Assembly: GCF_023091155.1 (NCBI RefSeq)
Contig: NZ_JAHWXK010000001.1
Span: forward strand, 496,001-560,000
Reading direction: 5' to 3'
DNA from: Microbacterium sufflavum
GTDB taxonomy: Bacteria > Actinomycetota > Actinomycetes > Actinomycetales > Microbacteriaceae
Length of the DNA: 64,000 nt
Under the pieces are notes generated by a model. The model did not search any database and was not told the DNA's origin. It was given only the letters and a program-made list of their open reading frames with translations. Both the position numbers and the translations under genes were made by a program. The number at the start of each line of letters is the position of its first letter. Position 1 is the stretch's first letter. This document shows positions 51,162-60,121 of this stretch, piece after piece.

Positions 51162-52133
51162 CTACTTCTTCCGCGCCTCGAGCGCGGCGATCACCTGCGG
51201 CACGATCGTGAACACGTCGCCGACGATGCCGAAGTCCGCGACGTCGAAGATCGGCGCCTCCGGGTCTTTGTTGATCGCGACGATGTTCTTCGACGTCTGC
51301 ATGCCCGCCCGGTGCTGGATCGCGCCGGAGATGCCGAGTGCGACGTACAGCTGCGGCGACACCGAGACACCCGTCTGCCCGACCTGGTGCGACTGGGGGA
51401 TGTAGCCCGCGTCGACGGCCGCGCGCGAGGCGCCGACCGCCGCACCGAGGGCGTCGGCGAGCTCCTCGACGAGCACGAACTTCTCCTTCGACGCCAGGCC
51501 GCGCCCCCCGGAGACGACACGGGTCGCCCCGCGCAGCTCGGGCCGGGTCGACGTGGCCTCGACGGCTTCGACCGGACCGGCGGTCGCCGCGACCGCACCC
51601 GACGGGGCGACCGTCAGCTGCTCGACCTGCGGGGAGGCGACGGCCTCGGCCCGCGCGTCGACCGCGCCCTGCCGCACCGTGACCACGAGCGTGCCGTAGG
51701 TCGCGGCCGCATCGACGAGGTAGGCCCCGCCGTACACCGAGTGGTGGGCCACGACGCCCTCCTCGTCGCGGGAGACCCCCACGGCGTCGACGGCGAGCGC
51801 ACCGGGGAGGCGCACCGCGAGGCGACCGGCGACGTCGCGTCCGGAGATCGAGTTCGACACGAGCACCGCATCGGGCTGCACCTGTGCGACCGCGGCCTGC
51901 AGGGCGTCGACGAGCGGCACAGTGAGCGCGGTCGCATCGCCCTCGGCGGTCAGCACGACGGCGGCACCGGCGGCCGCGGCCTGATCCACGGCCTCCTTCC
52001 CGCCGCCCACGACGAGAGCCACGGGGGTGCCGATGCCGGCCGCAGCCCCCAACAGAGCGGCGGTGCTGCTGGCGGCGTTGCCCGACGGGTCGAGGTCGAC
52101 CAGGACGAGGATCGGGTTCTCGGGGTACGCCAT
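51162..52133 (-). CDS. etfA: Electron transfer flavoprotein alpha subunit
   Basis: 323 residues. The C-terminal FAD domain is unmistakable: [56 protein letters not shown] and [24 protein letters not shown]. It accepts electrons from acyl-CoA dehydrogenases such as the FadE proteins here. ATG at 52133 ([13 protein letters not shown]); an in-frame start at 52184 lies within etfB. One base separates it from etfB and two from the cytochrome gene. Confidence 0.95.
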   Translation of the reverse strand: MAYPENPILVLVDLDPSGNAASSTAALLGAAAGIGTPVALVVGGGKEAVDQAAAAGAAVVLTAEGDATALTVPLVDALQAAVAQVQPDAVLVSNSISGRDVAGRLAVRLPGALAVDAVGVSRDEEGVVAHHSVYGGAYLVDAAATYGTLVVTVRQGAVDARAEAVASPQVEQLTVAPSGAVAATAGPVEAVEATSTRPELRGATRVVSGGRGLASKEKFVLVEELADALGAAVGASRAAVDAGYIPQSHQVGQTGVSVSPQLYVALGISGAIQHRAGMQTSKNIVAINKDPEAPIFDVADFGIVGDVFTIVPQVIAALEARKK

Positions 52134-52134
52134 G

Positions 52135-52911
52135 TCACACCAGCCTGTTCTGCACGAGGAAGTCGACGAGCTTGTCGGCGGCATCGCCCTCGTCGGTGAT
52201 CTTGACGCCCGCGGCGCGCGGCGGCTTCTCCGCGACCGCGGTCATGATGGTGCGGGGCGCCGCGGCGGGATCGGCCGACACGTCGAGGTCGGCGAGGGTC
52301 ACCACCTCCAGCGGCTTCTTCTTCGCCGCCATGATGCCCTTGAAGTTCGGGAACCGGGCGTCGGGAAGCGCCTCGGTGATCGAGATGACCGCGGGCAGCG
52401 GTGCCGTGACCTGCTGCCCGCCGAAGTCCGCACCCCGGGTGCCCGAGACGCCGTCCGCCGTGATCTCCACGGACGTGAGCGCGGTGGCCTGCGCCCAGCC
52501 CAGGTGCTCGGCGAGCATGGCGGGGATCACACCGCCGGAGCCGTCGGTCGAGAGGTTGCCCGTGATGACGAGGTCGGGGGCGCCACGACGGATGGCCGCG
52601 GCGAGGACCTCCGCGGTGAGCCCCAGGTCGGCACCGGCGAGCTGCTCGTCCGCGATGTGGATGGCCGAACCGGCACCGATCGCGAGCGCGCGCCGCACCG
52701 ACGCGGTGGACCCCTCGGGTGCCATGGTGAGGGCGACGACCTCCGTGCCCTCGTTCTTGTCGGCGTGGCTCAGGGCCACTTCGAGGGCCCGCTCCGTGAT
52801 CTCGTCGAGCACGACGTCTCCGGCCGCACGATCCGCGAGCCCCGTCTCGAGATCCAGCTTGCGATCGCCATAGGTGTCCGGCACCTCTTTGACCAGGACG
52901 AAGATCTTCAT
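52135..52911 (-). CDS. etfB: Electron transfer flavoprotein beta subunit
   Basis: 258 residues. [54 protein letters not shown] and [26 protein letters not shown] are EtfB signatures, including the AMP-binding region. Forms the dimer with EtfA. ATG at 52911 follows GAGGAGC; TAGACT (52935-52940, minus strand) is a -10. No KstR2-like box precedes it, so it is probably constitutive or under the divergent MarR. Confidence 0.95.
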   Translation of the reverse strand: MKIFVLVKEVPDTYGDRKLDLETGLADRAAGDVVLDEITERALEVALSHADKNEGTEVVALTMAPEGSTASVRRALAIGAGSAIHIADEQLAGADLGLTAEVLAAAIRRGAPDLVITGNLSTDGSGGVIPAMLAEHLGWAQATALTSVEITADGVSGTRGADFGGQQVTAPLPAVISITEALPDARFPNFKGIMAAKKKPLEVVTLADLDVSADPAAAPRTIMTAVAEKPPRAAGVKITDEGDAADKLVDFLVQNRLV

Positions 52912-53008
52912 CGAATGCTCCTCACGACACGGCGAGTCTATCGGCATGGCGGTCTATGTAGCCAAAAACCGAGGAAACCCCCGGCTGCGGCCCGCGAATC
53001 CGCGGTGA

Positions 53009-53018
53009 ATGTATACAT
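53009..53018. promoter_or_regulatory. Palindrome ATGTATACAT in the etfB / MarR divergent gap
   Basis: A perfect 10-bp palindrome in the 173-bp gap, AT-rich against the local background, so a candidate binding site for the divergently encoded MarR protein. Confidence 0.35.
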
Positions 53019-53084
53019 AACCGACAGCCACGCCCTGCGCGACCGCGTCCGAGGCAACCCGCGACGCGCCGGTACCGTAGAGAC

Positions 53085-53621
53085 GTGGTCCGCCCTCGCC
53101 CTCTCCCCGTCGATCCGCTCGCCGAAGCCAAGCGGCAGTGGGTGGCGCACGGCTGGACCGACGCGGCCGACGGCATGACGGTCGTCACCTCGGTCATGCG
53201 CGCGCAGCAGCTGCTGCTCGCCCGGGTCGACGCGGCCCTCAAGCCCTTCGCGCTGAGCTTCGCGCGGTATGAGGTGCTGCGGCTGCTCGCGTTCAGCCGC
53301 ACCGGGCGGCTTCCGCTGTCGAGCGTCGTCGCGCGCCTCCAGGTGCATGCGACCACGGTCACCAGCACCGCCGAGCGCCTGGTCCGCGACGGCCTCGTCG
53401 TGCGCGAGCCGCACCCGCACGACGGCCGGGCCGCGATGCTCGCACTGACCGCGGAGGGACGCGACCTGGTCGAGCGTGCCACCGCCGCGCTCAACGCCGA
53501 CGTGTTCGCCGACCCCGGCCTGAGCCACGACGACGCCGCCGAACTGGTCGCGATCGTCGCCCGCATGCGCCGCGACGCCGGGGACTTCATCGACCCCCGC
53601 CCCCTCCCCGAGCCCCTCTGA
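53085..53621 (+). CDS. MarR-family transcriptional regulator
   Basis: 178 residues. Winged-helix core LSFARYEVLRLLAFSRTGRLPLSSVVARLQVHATTVTSTAERLVRDGLVVREPHPHDGRAAMLALTAEG region with the DGRA.ML.LT wing of MarR proteins. GTG start seven bases after TACCGT (53073-53078), probably leaderless. Coupled by TGATG to an SRPBCC gene and divergent from the etf operon. Ligand unknown. Confidence 0.88.
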   Translation: MVRPRPLPVDPLAEAKRQWVAHGWTDAADGMTVVTSVMRAQQLLLARVDAALKPFALSFARYEVLRLLAFSRTGRLPLSSVVARLQVHATTVTSTAERLVRDGLVVREPHPHDGRAAMLALTAEGRDLVERATAALNADVFADPGLSHDDAAELVAIVARMRRDAGDFIDPRPLPEPL

Positions 53622-54079
53622 TGCCCCGGTTCGTGATCGAGACCGTCGTCGCCGCGCCCCCGCAGGAGGTGTTCGACGCCGCGCTCGACCCGGCCCTGCA
53701 CCTCGCGTCGATGGCCCGCTACGGCGAGACGATGATCGAAGAACCCGCGGGTGGCCGCTTCTCCGAGGGGTCGACGGTGACCTGGCGCGCGCGGCACTTC
53801 GGCATCCCCTTCCGGCTGCGCTCCGTGGTCTTCGACATCGAGGCGCCGTCCCGGTTCACCGACCGCCAGCTCCGCGGGCCGTTCGGCGACCTCCGGCACG
53901 AGCACGTCTTCGAACCGCATCCGCGCGGCACCCTCATGCGCGACACCATCGCGTTCCACTCGCCCCTCGGGCCGCTCGGCCGCCTCGTCGACGCCCTGGT
54001 GCTCGGCCGCTACATGGAACGGCTCATCCGCGAGCGCAACGACGCCCTGGTCGCTGCGATCGAGGGGCGGCGGGCGTAA
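53621..54079 (+). CDS. SRPBCC (START/polyketide cyclase-like) family protein
   Basis: 152 residues. FVIETVVAAPPQEVFDAALDPALHLASMARYGE begins the helix-grip fold; RHEHVFEPHPRGTLMRDTIAFHSPLGPLGRLVDALVL ends it, as in ligand-binding SRPBCC proteins of the CoxG/DUF type. A hydrophobic-ligand carrier is likely. Its start overlaps the MarR stop, so the two may share a signal. Confidence 0.82.
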   Translation: MPRFVIETVVAAPPQEVFDAALDPALHLASMARYGETMIEEPAGGRFSEGSTVTWRARHFGIPFRLRSVVFDIEAPSRFTDRQLRGPFGDLRHEHVFEPHPRGTLMRDTIAFHSPLGPLGRLVDALVLGRYMERLIRERNDALVAAIEGRRA

Positions 54080-54088
54080 CCTCTGGGC

Positions 54089-54532
54089 ATGAGCGAACTG
54101 CGCCTGCACACCGTCCTCACCGGTCGCGGTCCCGCCGCGGCGATCCAGCTCACCGACGAGCAGGTCGCCTCGTTCGGGGCCGGCAAGAGCTTCCCCGTCG
54201 CCGTCACCATCGGCGGCCGCACCGCGCGACTGCGGCTGGCCCGCATGGGCGGCGAGAACCTCATCGGCTTCAGCAAGGCGGTTCGCGCCGACCTCGGGGT
54301 GGAGATCGACCAGGAGGTCGACGCCGTGATCCGCCTCGACACCGCCGAGCGCACCGTCGACGTGCCGCCCGCGCTGGCCGAGGCGCTCGACGCCGACCCC
54401 GCCCTGCGGGCGGCCTTCGACGCCCTCTCCCCCAGCGCCCGCAAGGAGCACGCGCGCGCGGTCGCCGAGGCCAAGCAGCCGGCGACGCGCGACCGCCGGA
54501 TCGCGAAGATCCTCGACGGTCTCCGCGGCTGA
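54089..54532 (+). CDS. YdeI/OmpD-associated family protein with DUF1905 domain
   Basis: 147 residues. LHTVLTGRGPAAAIQLTDEQVASFGAGKSFPVAVTIGG is the DUF1905 barrel; ALDADPALRAAFDALSPSARKEHARAVAEAKQPATRDRRIAKIL is the bacteriocin-protection/YdeI helical tail. Function poorly known, usually a small cytoplasmic protein. Nine bases after the SRPBCC stop, so probably cotranscribed. Confidence 0.85.
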   Translation: MSELRLHTVLTGRGPAAAIQLTDEQVASFGAGKSFPVAVTIGGRTARLRLARMGGENLIGFSKAVRADLGVEIDQEVDAVIRLDTAERTVDVPPALAEALDADPALRAAFDALSPSARKEHARAVAEAKQPATRDRRIAKILDGLRG

Positions 54533-54534
54533 CC

Positions 54535-54619
54535 GTTCACAGCCCTCAGGACCCCGGGCGAACCGGCGCCACACCGCGCGGTGCGCGCAACAGTCCCGCG
54601 TCTCTGAGGAGCCGTGAAC
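54535..54619. repeat. Long interrupted inverted repeat in a convergent gap
   Basis: GTTCACAGCCCTCAG (54535-54549) is nearly complementary to CTGAGGAGCCGTGAAC (54604-54619), one base inserted. The 85-bp unit fills the gap between two convergent genes and could fold as a two-sided transcription barrier. No second copy was seen in the window. Confidence 0.5.
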
Positions 54620-54624
54620 CAGGG

Positions 54625-55401
54625 TCAGCGGTTCTGGAAGTCGGGCTGGCGCTTCTCGCGGAACGCGGCCATGCCCTCCTTCTGGTCGGCCGTGTCGAAC
54701 AGCGCCGCAAACGCCTCCTTCTCATGAGCGAGGCCCTCCGCGAGCGTGGTCTCCATGGCCGCATCGAGGGCGGCCTTGGCGGCGTACACCGACGGCAGCG
54801 ACTTCGCCGCGATGCCGTCCGCGAGCGCGGTCGCCTCGGCCAGCAGCTCCGCCGCGGGCACGACGCGCGACACCAGTCCCGCCCGCTCGGCCTCCTCCGC
54901 GCCGAGGAAGCGGCCGGACAGCACGAGCTCGGCCGCCTTGTAGTAGCCGACCGCGCGGATGAGCCGCTGCGTGCCGCCCATGCCCGGGATGACCCCGAGG
55001 TTGATCTCGGGCTGTCCGAACTGCGCGGTGTCGGCCGCGAGAATGATGTCGCACATCATGGCCAGCTCGCACCCCCCGCCGAGCGCGAAGCCCGACACCG
55101 CGGCGATGACCGGGGTGCGCACGGCGGCGAAGTCCCGCCACGCCCCGAAGTGATCCGTCTCGCGCATCTGCGCCGCCGACATCCCCTCCATCTCCTTGAT
55201 GTCGGCTCCGGCGGCGAACGCCTTCTCCGAACCCGTGACGACGATCGCGCCGATGCCGTCGTCGGCGTCGAAGGCGAGCGCGGCGGCCGTGACCTCCTCG
55301 GCGACGGTGCTGTTCAGCGCGTTGAGGGCCTGCGGGCGGTTCAGGGTGATCCATCCGACCCGTCCGCGCTGCTCCACCAGGATCGTCTCGTACTCGGTCA
55401 T
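54625..55401 (-). CDS. Enoyl-CoA hydratase (short-chain, probably methacrylyl-CoA/crotonyl-CoA)
   Basis: 258 residues, standard crotonase. [48 protein letters not shown] and [20 protein letters not shown] contain both catalytic Glu positions ([15 protein letters not shown]). C-terminus KRQPDFQNR is typical. Following mmsB and the acyl-CoA dehydrogenase, it probably hydrates methacrylyl-CoA in valine breakdown. Confidence 0.9.
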   Translation of the reverse strand: MTEYETILVEQRGRVGWITLNRPQALNALNSTVAEEVTAAALAFDADDGIGAIVVTGSEKAFAAGADIKEMEGMSAAQMRETDHFGAWRDFAAVRTPVIAAVSGFALGGGCELAMMCDIILAADTAQFGQPEINLGVIPGMGGTQRLIRAVGYYKAAELVLSGRFLGAEEAERAGLVSRVVPAAELLAEATALADGIAAKSLPSVYAAKAALDAAMETTLAEGLAHEKEAFAALFDTADQKEGMAAFREKRQPDFQNR

Positions 55402-55526
55402 CTGTCTCCCTCTCCGTCGTGGTTCTGCTTCAGTATCGCCCGTCGCGTCGGTCGCCCCGTCGCCGGCGCTCCCGCTCGGGCACCGGTCGTCCGGTCGCCG
55501 GCGCTCCGCGCTCCGCGACGGGGGTG

Positions 55527-56414
55527 CTACACGCGGTCGTCGCGGATGTCGGTGATGATGCCGGAGAAGTCGCGCGTGGCCCCGTCGCCCGCGGCGTACG
55601 CGGCGTAGAGCTGCTGCGCGAGCCGGCCCATCTTCGCGTCGGTGGAGGTCTGCTCGATCGCCTGCAGCGCGAGCCCGAGATCCTTCGCCATGAGCGCCCC
55701 CGCGAAGCCGGGCTGATAGTCGCGGTTGGCGGGGCTCGTGGGCACCGGACCGGGCACGGGGCAGTTCGTCGTGATCGACCAGCACTGCCCCGACGCCTGC
55801 GACACCACGTCGAACAGCGCCTGGTGCTCGAGCCCCAGCCGCTCGCCGAGCACGAACGCCTCCGCCACGGCGATCTGCGACACCGCGAGCACCATGTTGT
55901 TGCAGACCTTCGCCGCCTGGCCGAGACCCGAGCCACCGCAGTGCACGATCCGCTTGCCCATGACCTCGAGCAGCGGCAGTGCCGCCGCGTAGTCCTCGTC
56001 CGAGCCGCCCACCATGAACGCCAGCGTCCCGGCCTCGGCGCCCACGACCCCGCCGGACACCGGGGCGTCGATGTTGCGGTGACCGGCGGCGAGCGCGAGC
56101 GCGTGCGCGGCGCGGGCCTCGTCGACCGCGATCGTGGACGACTCGATGAACAGGGTGCCGGGGCGCGCCGCCGCCAGCAGCTCGGTGCGATACGCCTCGA
56201 TCACGTGCTTCCCGGCGGGGAACATCGTGATCACGACCTCCGCGTCGGTCACGGCCTCCGCGCCGCTGGCCGCCACCAGGATCCCGGCCGCCCGCGCCGC
56301 CTCCACGGCCGCGGGCACGAGGTCGAAGCCGTGCACCTCGTGTCCCGCCGCGACGAGGTTCTTCGCCATCGGCAGGCCCATGTGGCCGAGGCCGAGGAAG
56401 GCCACGCGGGTCAT
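55527..56414 (-). CDS. mmsB: 3-hydroxyisobutyrate dehydrogenase
   Basis: 295 residues. NAD fold [52 protein letters not shown] and [19 protein letters not shown] (catalytic Lys in KVCNN) are hallmarks. It oxidises 3-hydroxyisobutyrate to methylmalonate semialdehyde in valine catabolism. ATG at 56414 overlaps the acyl-CoA dehydrogenase stop. Confidence 0.93.
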   Translation of the reverse strand: MTRVAFLGLGHMGLPMAKNLVAAGHEVHGFDLVPAAVEAARAAGILVAASGAEAVTDAEVVITMFPAGKHVIEAYRTELLAAARPGTLFIESSTIAVDEARAAHALALAAGHRNIDAPVSGGVVGAEAGTLAFMVGGSDEDYAAALPLLEVMGKRIVHCGGSGLGQAAKVCNNMVLAVSQIAVAEAFVLGERLGLEHQALFDVVSQASGQCWSITTNCPVPGPVPTSPANRDYQPGFAGALMAKDLGLALQAIEQTSTDAKMGRLAQQLYAAYAAGDGATRDFSGIITDIRDDRV

Positions 56415-57592
56415 GAGGCGCTCCGCATCGACGCCGACCCCGCCGGCCGCAGCATCTCCCGGCCGACGATGAGTCGCATGATCTCGTTGGTGCCCTCGAG
56501 GATCTGGTGCACGCGCAGGTCGCGGACGATCTTCTCGATGCCGTAGTCCTGCAGGTAGCCGTAGCCGCCGTGCAGCTGCAGCGCGCGGTTGGCGACGTCG
56601 AAGCCGGCGTCGGTGGCGAACCGCTTCGCCATGGCGCAGCGCATCGTGGCGTCCGGCGCCTTCGCGTCCACCGCCTCCGCACCGTCGCGCACCATGAGCC
56701 GCGCGGCCTGGAGGTCGGTGCGCATGTCGGCGATCGCGAACAGGATCGACTGCTTCTCGGCCAGCGGCTCCCCGAACGCCACCCGCTCGTGCACGTACTG
56801 CACGGCGCGGTCGAGGGCCGCCTGGGCTCCGCCGAGCGAGCAGGCGGCGATGTTGAGGCGCCCGCCGTTGAGCGCCGACATCGCGATCGCGAACCCGCGA
56901 CCCTCGTCGCCGAGCATCGCGGCCGCGGGCACCCGCACGCCGTCGAGGATCACCTGCCGGGTGGGCTGCGCGTGCCAGCCCATCTTCTTCTCCGGGGCGC
57001 CGAAGCTCAGCCCCTCGGCGTCGCCCGGCACGAGGAAGGCGCTGATGCCGCGCGCTCCCGGCTCGCCCGTCCGCGCCATCACGACGTACACGGCCGCCTC
57101 GCCCGCCCCCGAGATGAACTGCTTGACGCCGGTGAGCAGGTAGTCGTCGCCGTCGCGCACGGCGCTGGTCGCCACGTTGGCGGCGTCGGATCCGACCCCC
57201 GGCTCGGTGAGGCAGTAGCCGCCGAACTCCTGCATGGCCGTGAGCTGCGGCAGCCAGGCGGCACGCTGGGTGTCGTCGCCGTAGGTGTCGATCATCCACA
57301 CCACCATGTTGTGGATGGAGATGTAGGCGGCGACCGCGGGGTCGGCCTTGGCGAGCTCCTCGAAGATCGCGACGGTGTCGACGCGGGACAGGCCGGTGCC
57401 GCCGTACTCCTCGCTCACGTAGATGCCGCCGAGCCCGAGCTCGCCGCCGCGGTTGAGCGACTCCCGTGGGAACAGGTGCTTCTCGTCGCGCTCGGCGGCC
57501 TGCGGGGCGAGCTCGGTCTCGGCGAACTCGCGGACGGCGTCGAGGATGGCCTCGCGCTCCTCGGCGGTGGTGGTGACGCTGGTCATGGTCAT
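56411..57592 (-). CDS. Acyl-CoA dehydrogenase, probable isobutyryl-CoA dehydrogenase
   Basis: 393 residues. [63 protein letters not shown] and [24 protein letters not shown] with the catalytic Glu in LEGTNE. The mmsA-ACAD-mmsB-ech order indicates oxidation of isobutyryl-CoA from valine. Electrons go to ETF. ATG at 57592 or two codons later. Confidence 0.9.
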   Translation of the reverse strand: MTMTSVTTTAEEREAILDAVREFAETELAPQAAERDEKHLFPRESLNRGGELGLGGIYVSEEYGGTGLSRVDTVAIFEELAKADPAVAAYISIHNMVVWMIDTYGDDTQRAAWLPQLTAMQEFGGYCLTEPGVGSDAANVATSAVRDGDDYLLTGVKQFISGAGEAAVYVVMARTGEPGARGISAFLVPGDAEGLSFGAPEKKMGWHAQPTRQVILDGVRVPAAAMLGDEGRGFAIAMSALNGGRLNIAACSLGGAQAALDRAVQYVHERVAFGEPLAEKQSILFAIADMRTDLQAARLMVRDGAEAVDAKAPDATMRCAMAKRFATDAGFDVANRALQLHGGYGYLQDYGIEKIVRDLRVHQILEGTNEIMRLIVGREMLRPAGSASMRSAS

Positions 57593-57609
57593 GTCGGTTC
57601 CTCGGGCGA

Positions 57610-59109
57610 TCAGTGCATGGTGGGGATGACGAAGCTGGCGCCGTCGCGGATGCCGCTGGGCCAGCGACTCGTCACCGTCTTGGTCTTGGTGTAGAAGCGG
57701 AAGGCATCGGCGCCGTGCTGGTTGAGGTCGCCGAAGCCGCTGCGCTTCCAGCCGCCGAAGGTGTAATACGCGATGGGCACCGGGATCGGCACGTTCACCC
57801 CGACCATGCCGACCTCCACACGGGCGGCGAAGTCGCGGGCCGCGTCGCCGTCGCGCGTGAAGATCGCGACACCGTTGCCGTACTCGTGCTCCGACGCCAT
57901 CCGCAGCGCCTCCTCGTAGTCCGCGGCCCTCGCGATCACGAGCACGGGACCGAAGATCTCCTCACGGTAGATCGCCATGTCGGTCGTCACGTGGTCGAAC
58001 AGCGTCGGCCCGAGGTAGAACCCCTCCTCGTGCCCTGGCACCGTGAAGCCGCGGCCGTCGGCGAGGAGCGTCGCCCCCTCGTCCACGCCCTGCTGGATGT
58101 AGCCGGTGACGCGGTCCACGGCGTCGCGCGAGACCAGCGGGCCGTAGTCGACGTCGGCCGCGAGCGAGGGCCCGACCCGCAGCTGGGCGACCCGCTCGAC
58201 GAGCTTGGCCGCGAGCGCGTCCGCCGTCTCCTCCCCCACGGGCACCGCGACCGAGATCGCCATGCAGCGCTCGCCCGCCGAGCCGTAGCCCGCGCCGATC
58301 AGCGCGTCCACCGCCTGGTCGAGGTCGGCGTCGGGCATCACGATCATGTGGTTCTTGGCCCCGCCGAAGCACTGCGCCCGCTTGCCGTGCGCGGCCGCGG
58401 TGGCGTAGATGTACTCGGCGATGGGCGTCGAGCCCACGAAGCCGACCGCGCGGATCCGGTCGTCGCTCAGCAGCGTGTCGACCGCCTCCTTGTCGCCGTG
58501 CACCACGTTGAGCACCCCCGCCGGGAGCCCGGCTTCGAGGAACAGCTCCGCCAGCCGGACGGGCACCGAGGGGTCGCGCTCGCTGGGCTTGAGCACCACG
58601 GCGTTGCCGGCGGCGAGCGCGGGCCCGGCCTTCCACAGCGGGATCATGGCCGGGAAGTTGAAGGGGGTGATGGCGGCGACGACACCCAGGGGCTGTCGCA
58701 TCGAGTACACGTCGATGCCCGCGCCCGCGCCGGTGGAGTACTCCCCCTTGAGCAGGTGGGGCGCTCCGGCGGAGAACTCGATCACCTCGAGGCCGCGCTG
58801 GATGTCGCCCTTCGCGTCGTCGACGGTCTTGCCGTGCTCGCTCGCCAGCAGTTCGGCGAGCGACTGCATCTCGCGCTGCGCCAGGTCGAGGAACCGCAGC
58901 AGCACCCGCGCGCGCTTCTGCGGATTGGTCGCGGCCCAGGCGGCCTGCGCCTCCTCGGCGGTGGCGATCACGCGGCGCACCTCCTCGGCGGAGGCGAGCG
59001 GCACGCGCGCCTGCACCGCGCCGGTGCTCGGATCGAAGACGTCGGCGAAGCGTCCGTCGTCGGGGGTGAGAAGCGTTCCGCCCACGAAGTGCGGGATCGT
59101 ACGGGTCAT
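57610..59109 (-). CDS. mmsA: Methylmalonate-semialdehyde dehydrogenase (CoA-acylating)
   Basis: 499 residues. EEAQAAWAATNPQKRARVLLRFLDL, LGVVAAITPFNFPAMIPLWK, RAQCFGGAKNHMIVMPDADLDQ and GSAGERCMAISVAVPVG (catalytic Cys) identify MMSDH. It makes propionyl-CoA from methylmalonate semialdehyde, which links valine breakdown to the methylcitrate genes at the right end. ATG at 59109 with GGAGGG upstream; a start at 59148 is in frame but weaker. First gene of the operon. Confidence 0.94.
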   Translation of the reverse strand: MTRTIPHFVGGTLLTPDDGRFADVFDPSTGAVQARVPLASAEEVRRVIATAEEAQAAWAATNPQKRARVLLRFLDLAQREMQSLAELLASEHGKTVDDAKGDIQRGLEVIEFSAGAPHLLKGEYSTGAGAGIDVYSMRQPLGVVAAITPFNFPAMIPLWKAGPALAAGNAVVLKPSERDPSVPVRLAELFLEAGLPAGVLNVVHGDKEAVDTLLSDDRIRAVGFVGSTPIAEYIYATAAAHGKRAQCFGGAKNHMIVMPDADLDQAVDALIGAGYGSAGERCMAISVAVPVGEETADALAAKLVERVAQLRVGPSLAADVDYGPLVSRDAVDRVTGYIQQGVDEGATLLADGRGFTVPGHEEGFYLGPTLFDHVTTDMAIYREEIFGPVLVIARAADYEEALRMASEHEYGNGVAIFTRDGDAARDFAARVEVGMVGVNVPIPVPIAYYTFGGWKRSGFGDLNQHGADAFRFYTKTKTVTSRWPSGIRDGASFVIPTMH

Positions 59110-59170
59110 TGTGTGACATCCCTCCGTGCCGTCGTTGGCACATCGCAAGTTTACTCCGGCGTCCGTGAAA

Positions 59171-59190
59171 ATACGAGGACGTCCTTGTAT
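59171..59190. promoter_or_regulatory. 20-bp palindrome upstream of mmsA
   Basis: ATACGAGGAC-GTCCTTGTAT, self-complementary except for one pair. Placed about 60 bp upstream of the mmsA start, it is a candidate operator for the valine-catabolic operon. It differs from the KstR2-like boxes. Confidence 0.6.
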
Positions 59191-59260
59191 CTCCGCGCAC
59201 GGCCGGTCCCCACCCCGAGCGGCGCCGTTCGCACCCCGTTCACCCGCGCGTCACCTCGGC

Positions 59261-59399
59261 CGATTACAACTGCAGGTGCACGGACAGTGACTCAGACCGG
59301 ATCGGGTAATCGCGTCCTCCGTGCGCACGGTGAGCGCTCTCGCTCCCGTCGCGGCCCCCAACGCCGCGTGACCCCCGCCGAATCGGGTCGGCGGGGGTC
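59261..59399 (+). ncRNA. Candidate structured RNA ending in an intrinsic terminator
   Basis: CGATTAC (59261-59267) pairs with GTAATCG (59306-59312); then come the palindrome GTGCGCAC, GAGCG-CTCT-CGCTC, GCGGC-loop CCCCAAC-GCCGC, and a 12-bp terminator hairpin. No coding frame is convincing and no upstream gene on the plus strand needs this terminator, so a small RNA is the simplest reading. No known family is assigned. Confidence 0.35.
59370..59399 (+). terminator. Intrinsic terminator
   Basis: GACCCCCGCCGA / TCGGCGGGGGTC, a perfect 12-bp stem with loop ATCGGG, followed by TTCTCC. Confidence 0.75.
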
Positions 59400-59518
59400 T
59401 TCTCCGTGCGGACGCCGCCGCGCTCCGGCGAAATAGAATCGTGCTGGCGCCGCGACCCTGGCGCCCCCACCCCACCCGGCGTCCGCACCCCGATGCCCCC
59501 ACCCCCGAGGACCGCACC

Positions 59519-60118
59519 ATGTCCGCAACCGCCCCCGTGTCCGAGCCCGTCACCGTCTCCATCCGCCGCGAGGTCGACCCCGAGCGCATCGCCGAGGCGA
59601 CCGCCTGGGTGCAGACCGGCGTGAACCTGGCGACGAAGTACCCGGGCTTCCTCGGCTCGGGGTGGGTGCGCGCGGGCGAGGACTCGCAGGTGTGGCACAT
59701 GCTCTACCGCTTCGCGAGCGAGGAGTCGCTGACTGCCTGGGAGCAGTCGGGCGAGCGCACCTGGTGGCTCTCCATGGGCGAGGGCTTCGTGCGCAGCGAG
59801 CGCTCCAAGCGCCGCACCGGCATCGAGGGGTGGTTCGACGAGCCGTCCACGGGCTCCATCCCCGTGGTCGAGCCCGACGGCACGACCACGGTCGCGGTGG
59901 CCCCCGCACCGCCGCGCTGGAAGCAGGCGGTGTCGATCTGGCTCGGCTTCTTCCCCGTCAACCTCGCCTTCACGTACGCCATGAGCCCGGTGCCGGGATG
60001 GGACGGCCTGCCGATCTGGCTGCGCGTTCTCGCGACCACGCTCGTGCTCACGCCGATCATGACCTACTGGGTGCTCCCCTGGGTCACCCGCTCCCTGCGC
60101 GGCTGGCTCGCCCGCTGA
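59519..60118 (+). CDS. Antibiotic-biosynthesis-monooxygenase (ABM) domain protein with two C-terminal membrane helices
   Basis: 199 residues. VTVSIRREVDPERIAEATAWVQTGVNLATKYPGFLGSGW and WHMLYRFASEESLTAWEQSGER form the ferredoxin-like ABM domain. Two helices follow (WLGFFPVNLAFTYAM and VLATTLVLTPIMTYWVLPWV), as in a widespread but uncharacterised membrane ABM family. ATG at 59519, about 80 bases after the -10 TAGAAT. Function unknown. Confidence 0.85.
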   Translation: MSATAPVSEPVTVSIRREVDPERIAEATAWVQTGVNLATKYPGFLGSGWVRAGEDSQVWHMLYRFASEESLTAWEQSGERTWWLSMGEGFVRSERSKRRTGIEGWFDEPSTGSIPVVEPDGTTTVAVAPAPPRWKQAVSIWLGFFPVNLAFTYAMSPVPGWDGLPIWLRVLATTLVLTPIMTYWVLPWVTRSLRGWLAR

Positions 60119-60121
60119 CGC

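Larger units (their letters stand above)
59110..59518. other. 409-bp gap without a gene
   Basis: Holds a 20-bp palindrome near the mmsA promoter (59171-59190), a run of short inverted repeats and a strong hairpin (59261-59399), and a -10 TAGAAT (59434-59439) for the ABM-domain gene. Open frames here are short and shadow-like. Confidence 0.7.

Noticed and set aside
50168..51211. Plus-strand frame of poly-Ala/Glu
   Set aside because: Same repeat read in another frame; no start context and no domain.
49126..51405. Plus-strand frame of 759 codons with Gly-Ser repeats
   Set aside because: Complement of the Ala/Pro tract in the cytochrome gene; the collagen- or GGS-like look is a by-product of the GCGGCAGCG repeat.
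59340..59399. 6C-type actinobacterial RNA
   Set aside because: There is a C-rich loop (CCCCAAC) before the terminator, but not the two hairpins with six-C loops that define that family.
57613..59436. Plus-strand frame of 607 codons opposite mmsA
   Set aside because: His/Arg-rich shadow; mmsA on the other strand has a complete ALDH motif set.
59251..59700. Minus-strand small frames over the candidate RNA and ABM start
   Set aside because: They overlap the terminator and the ABM gene and have no plausible start or composition.
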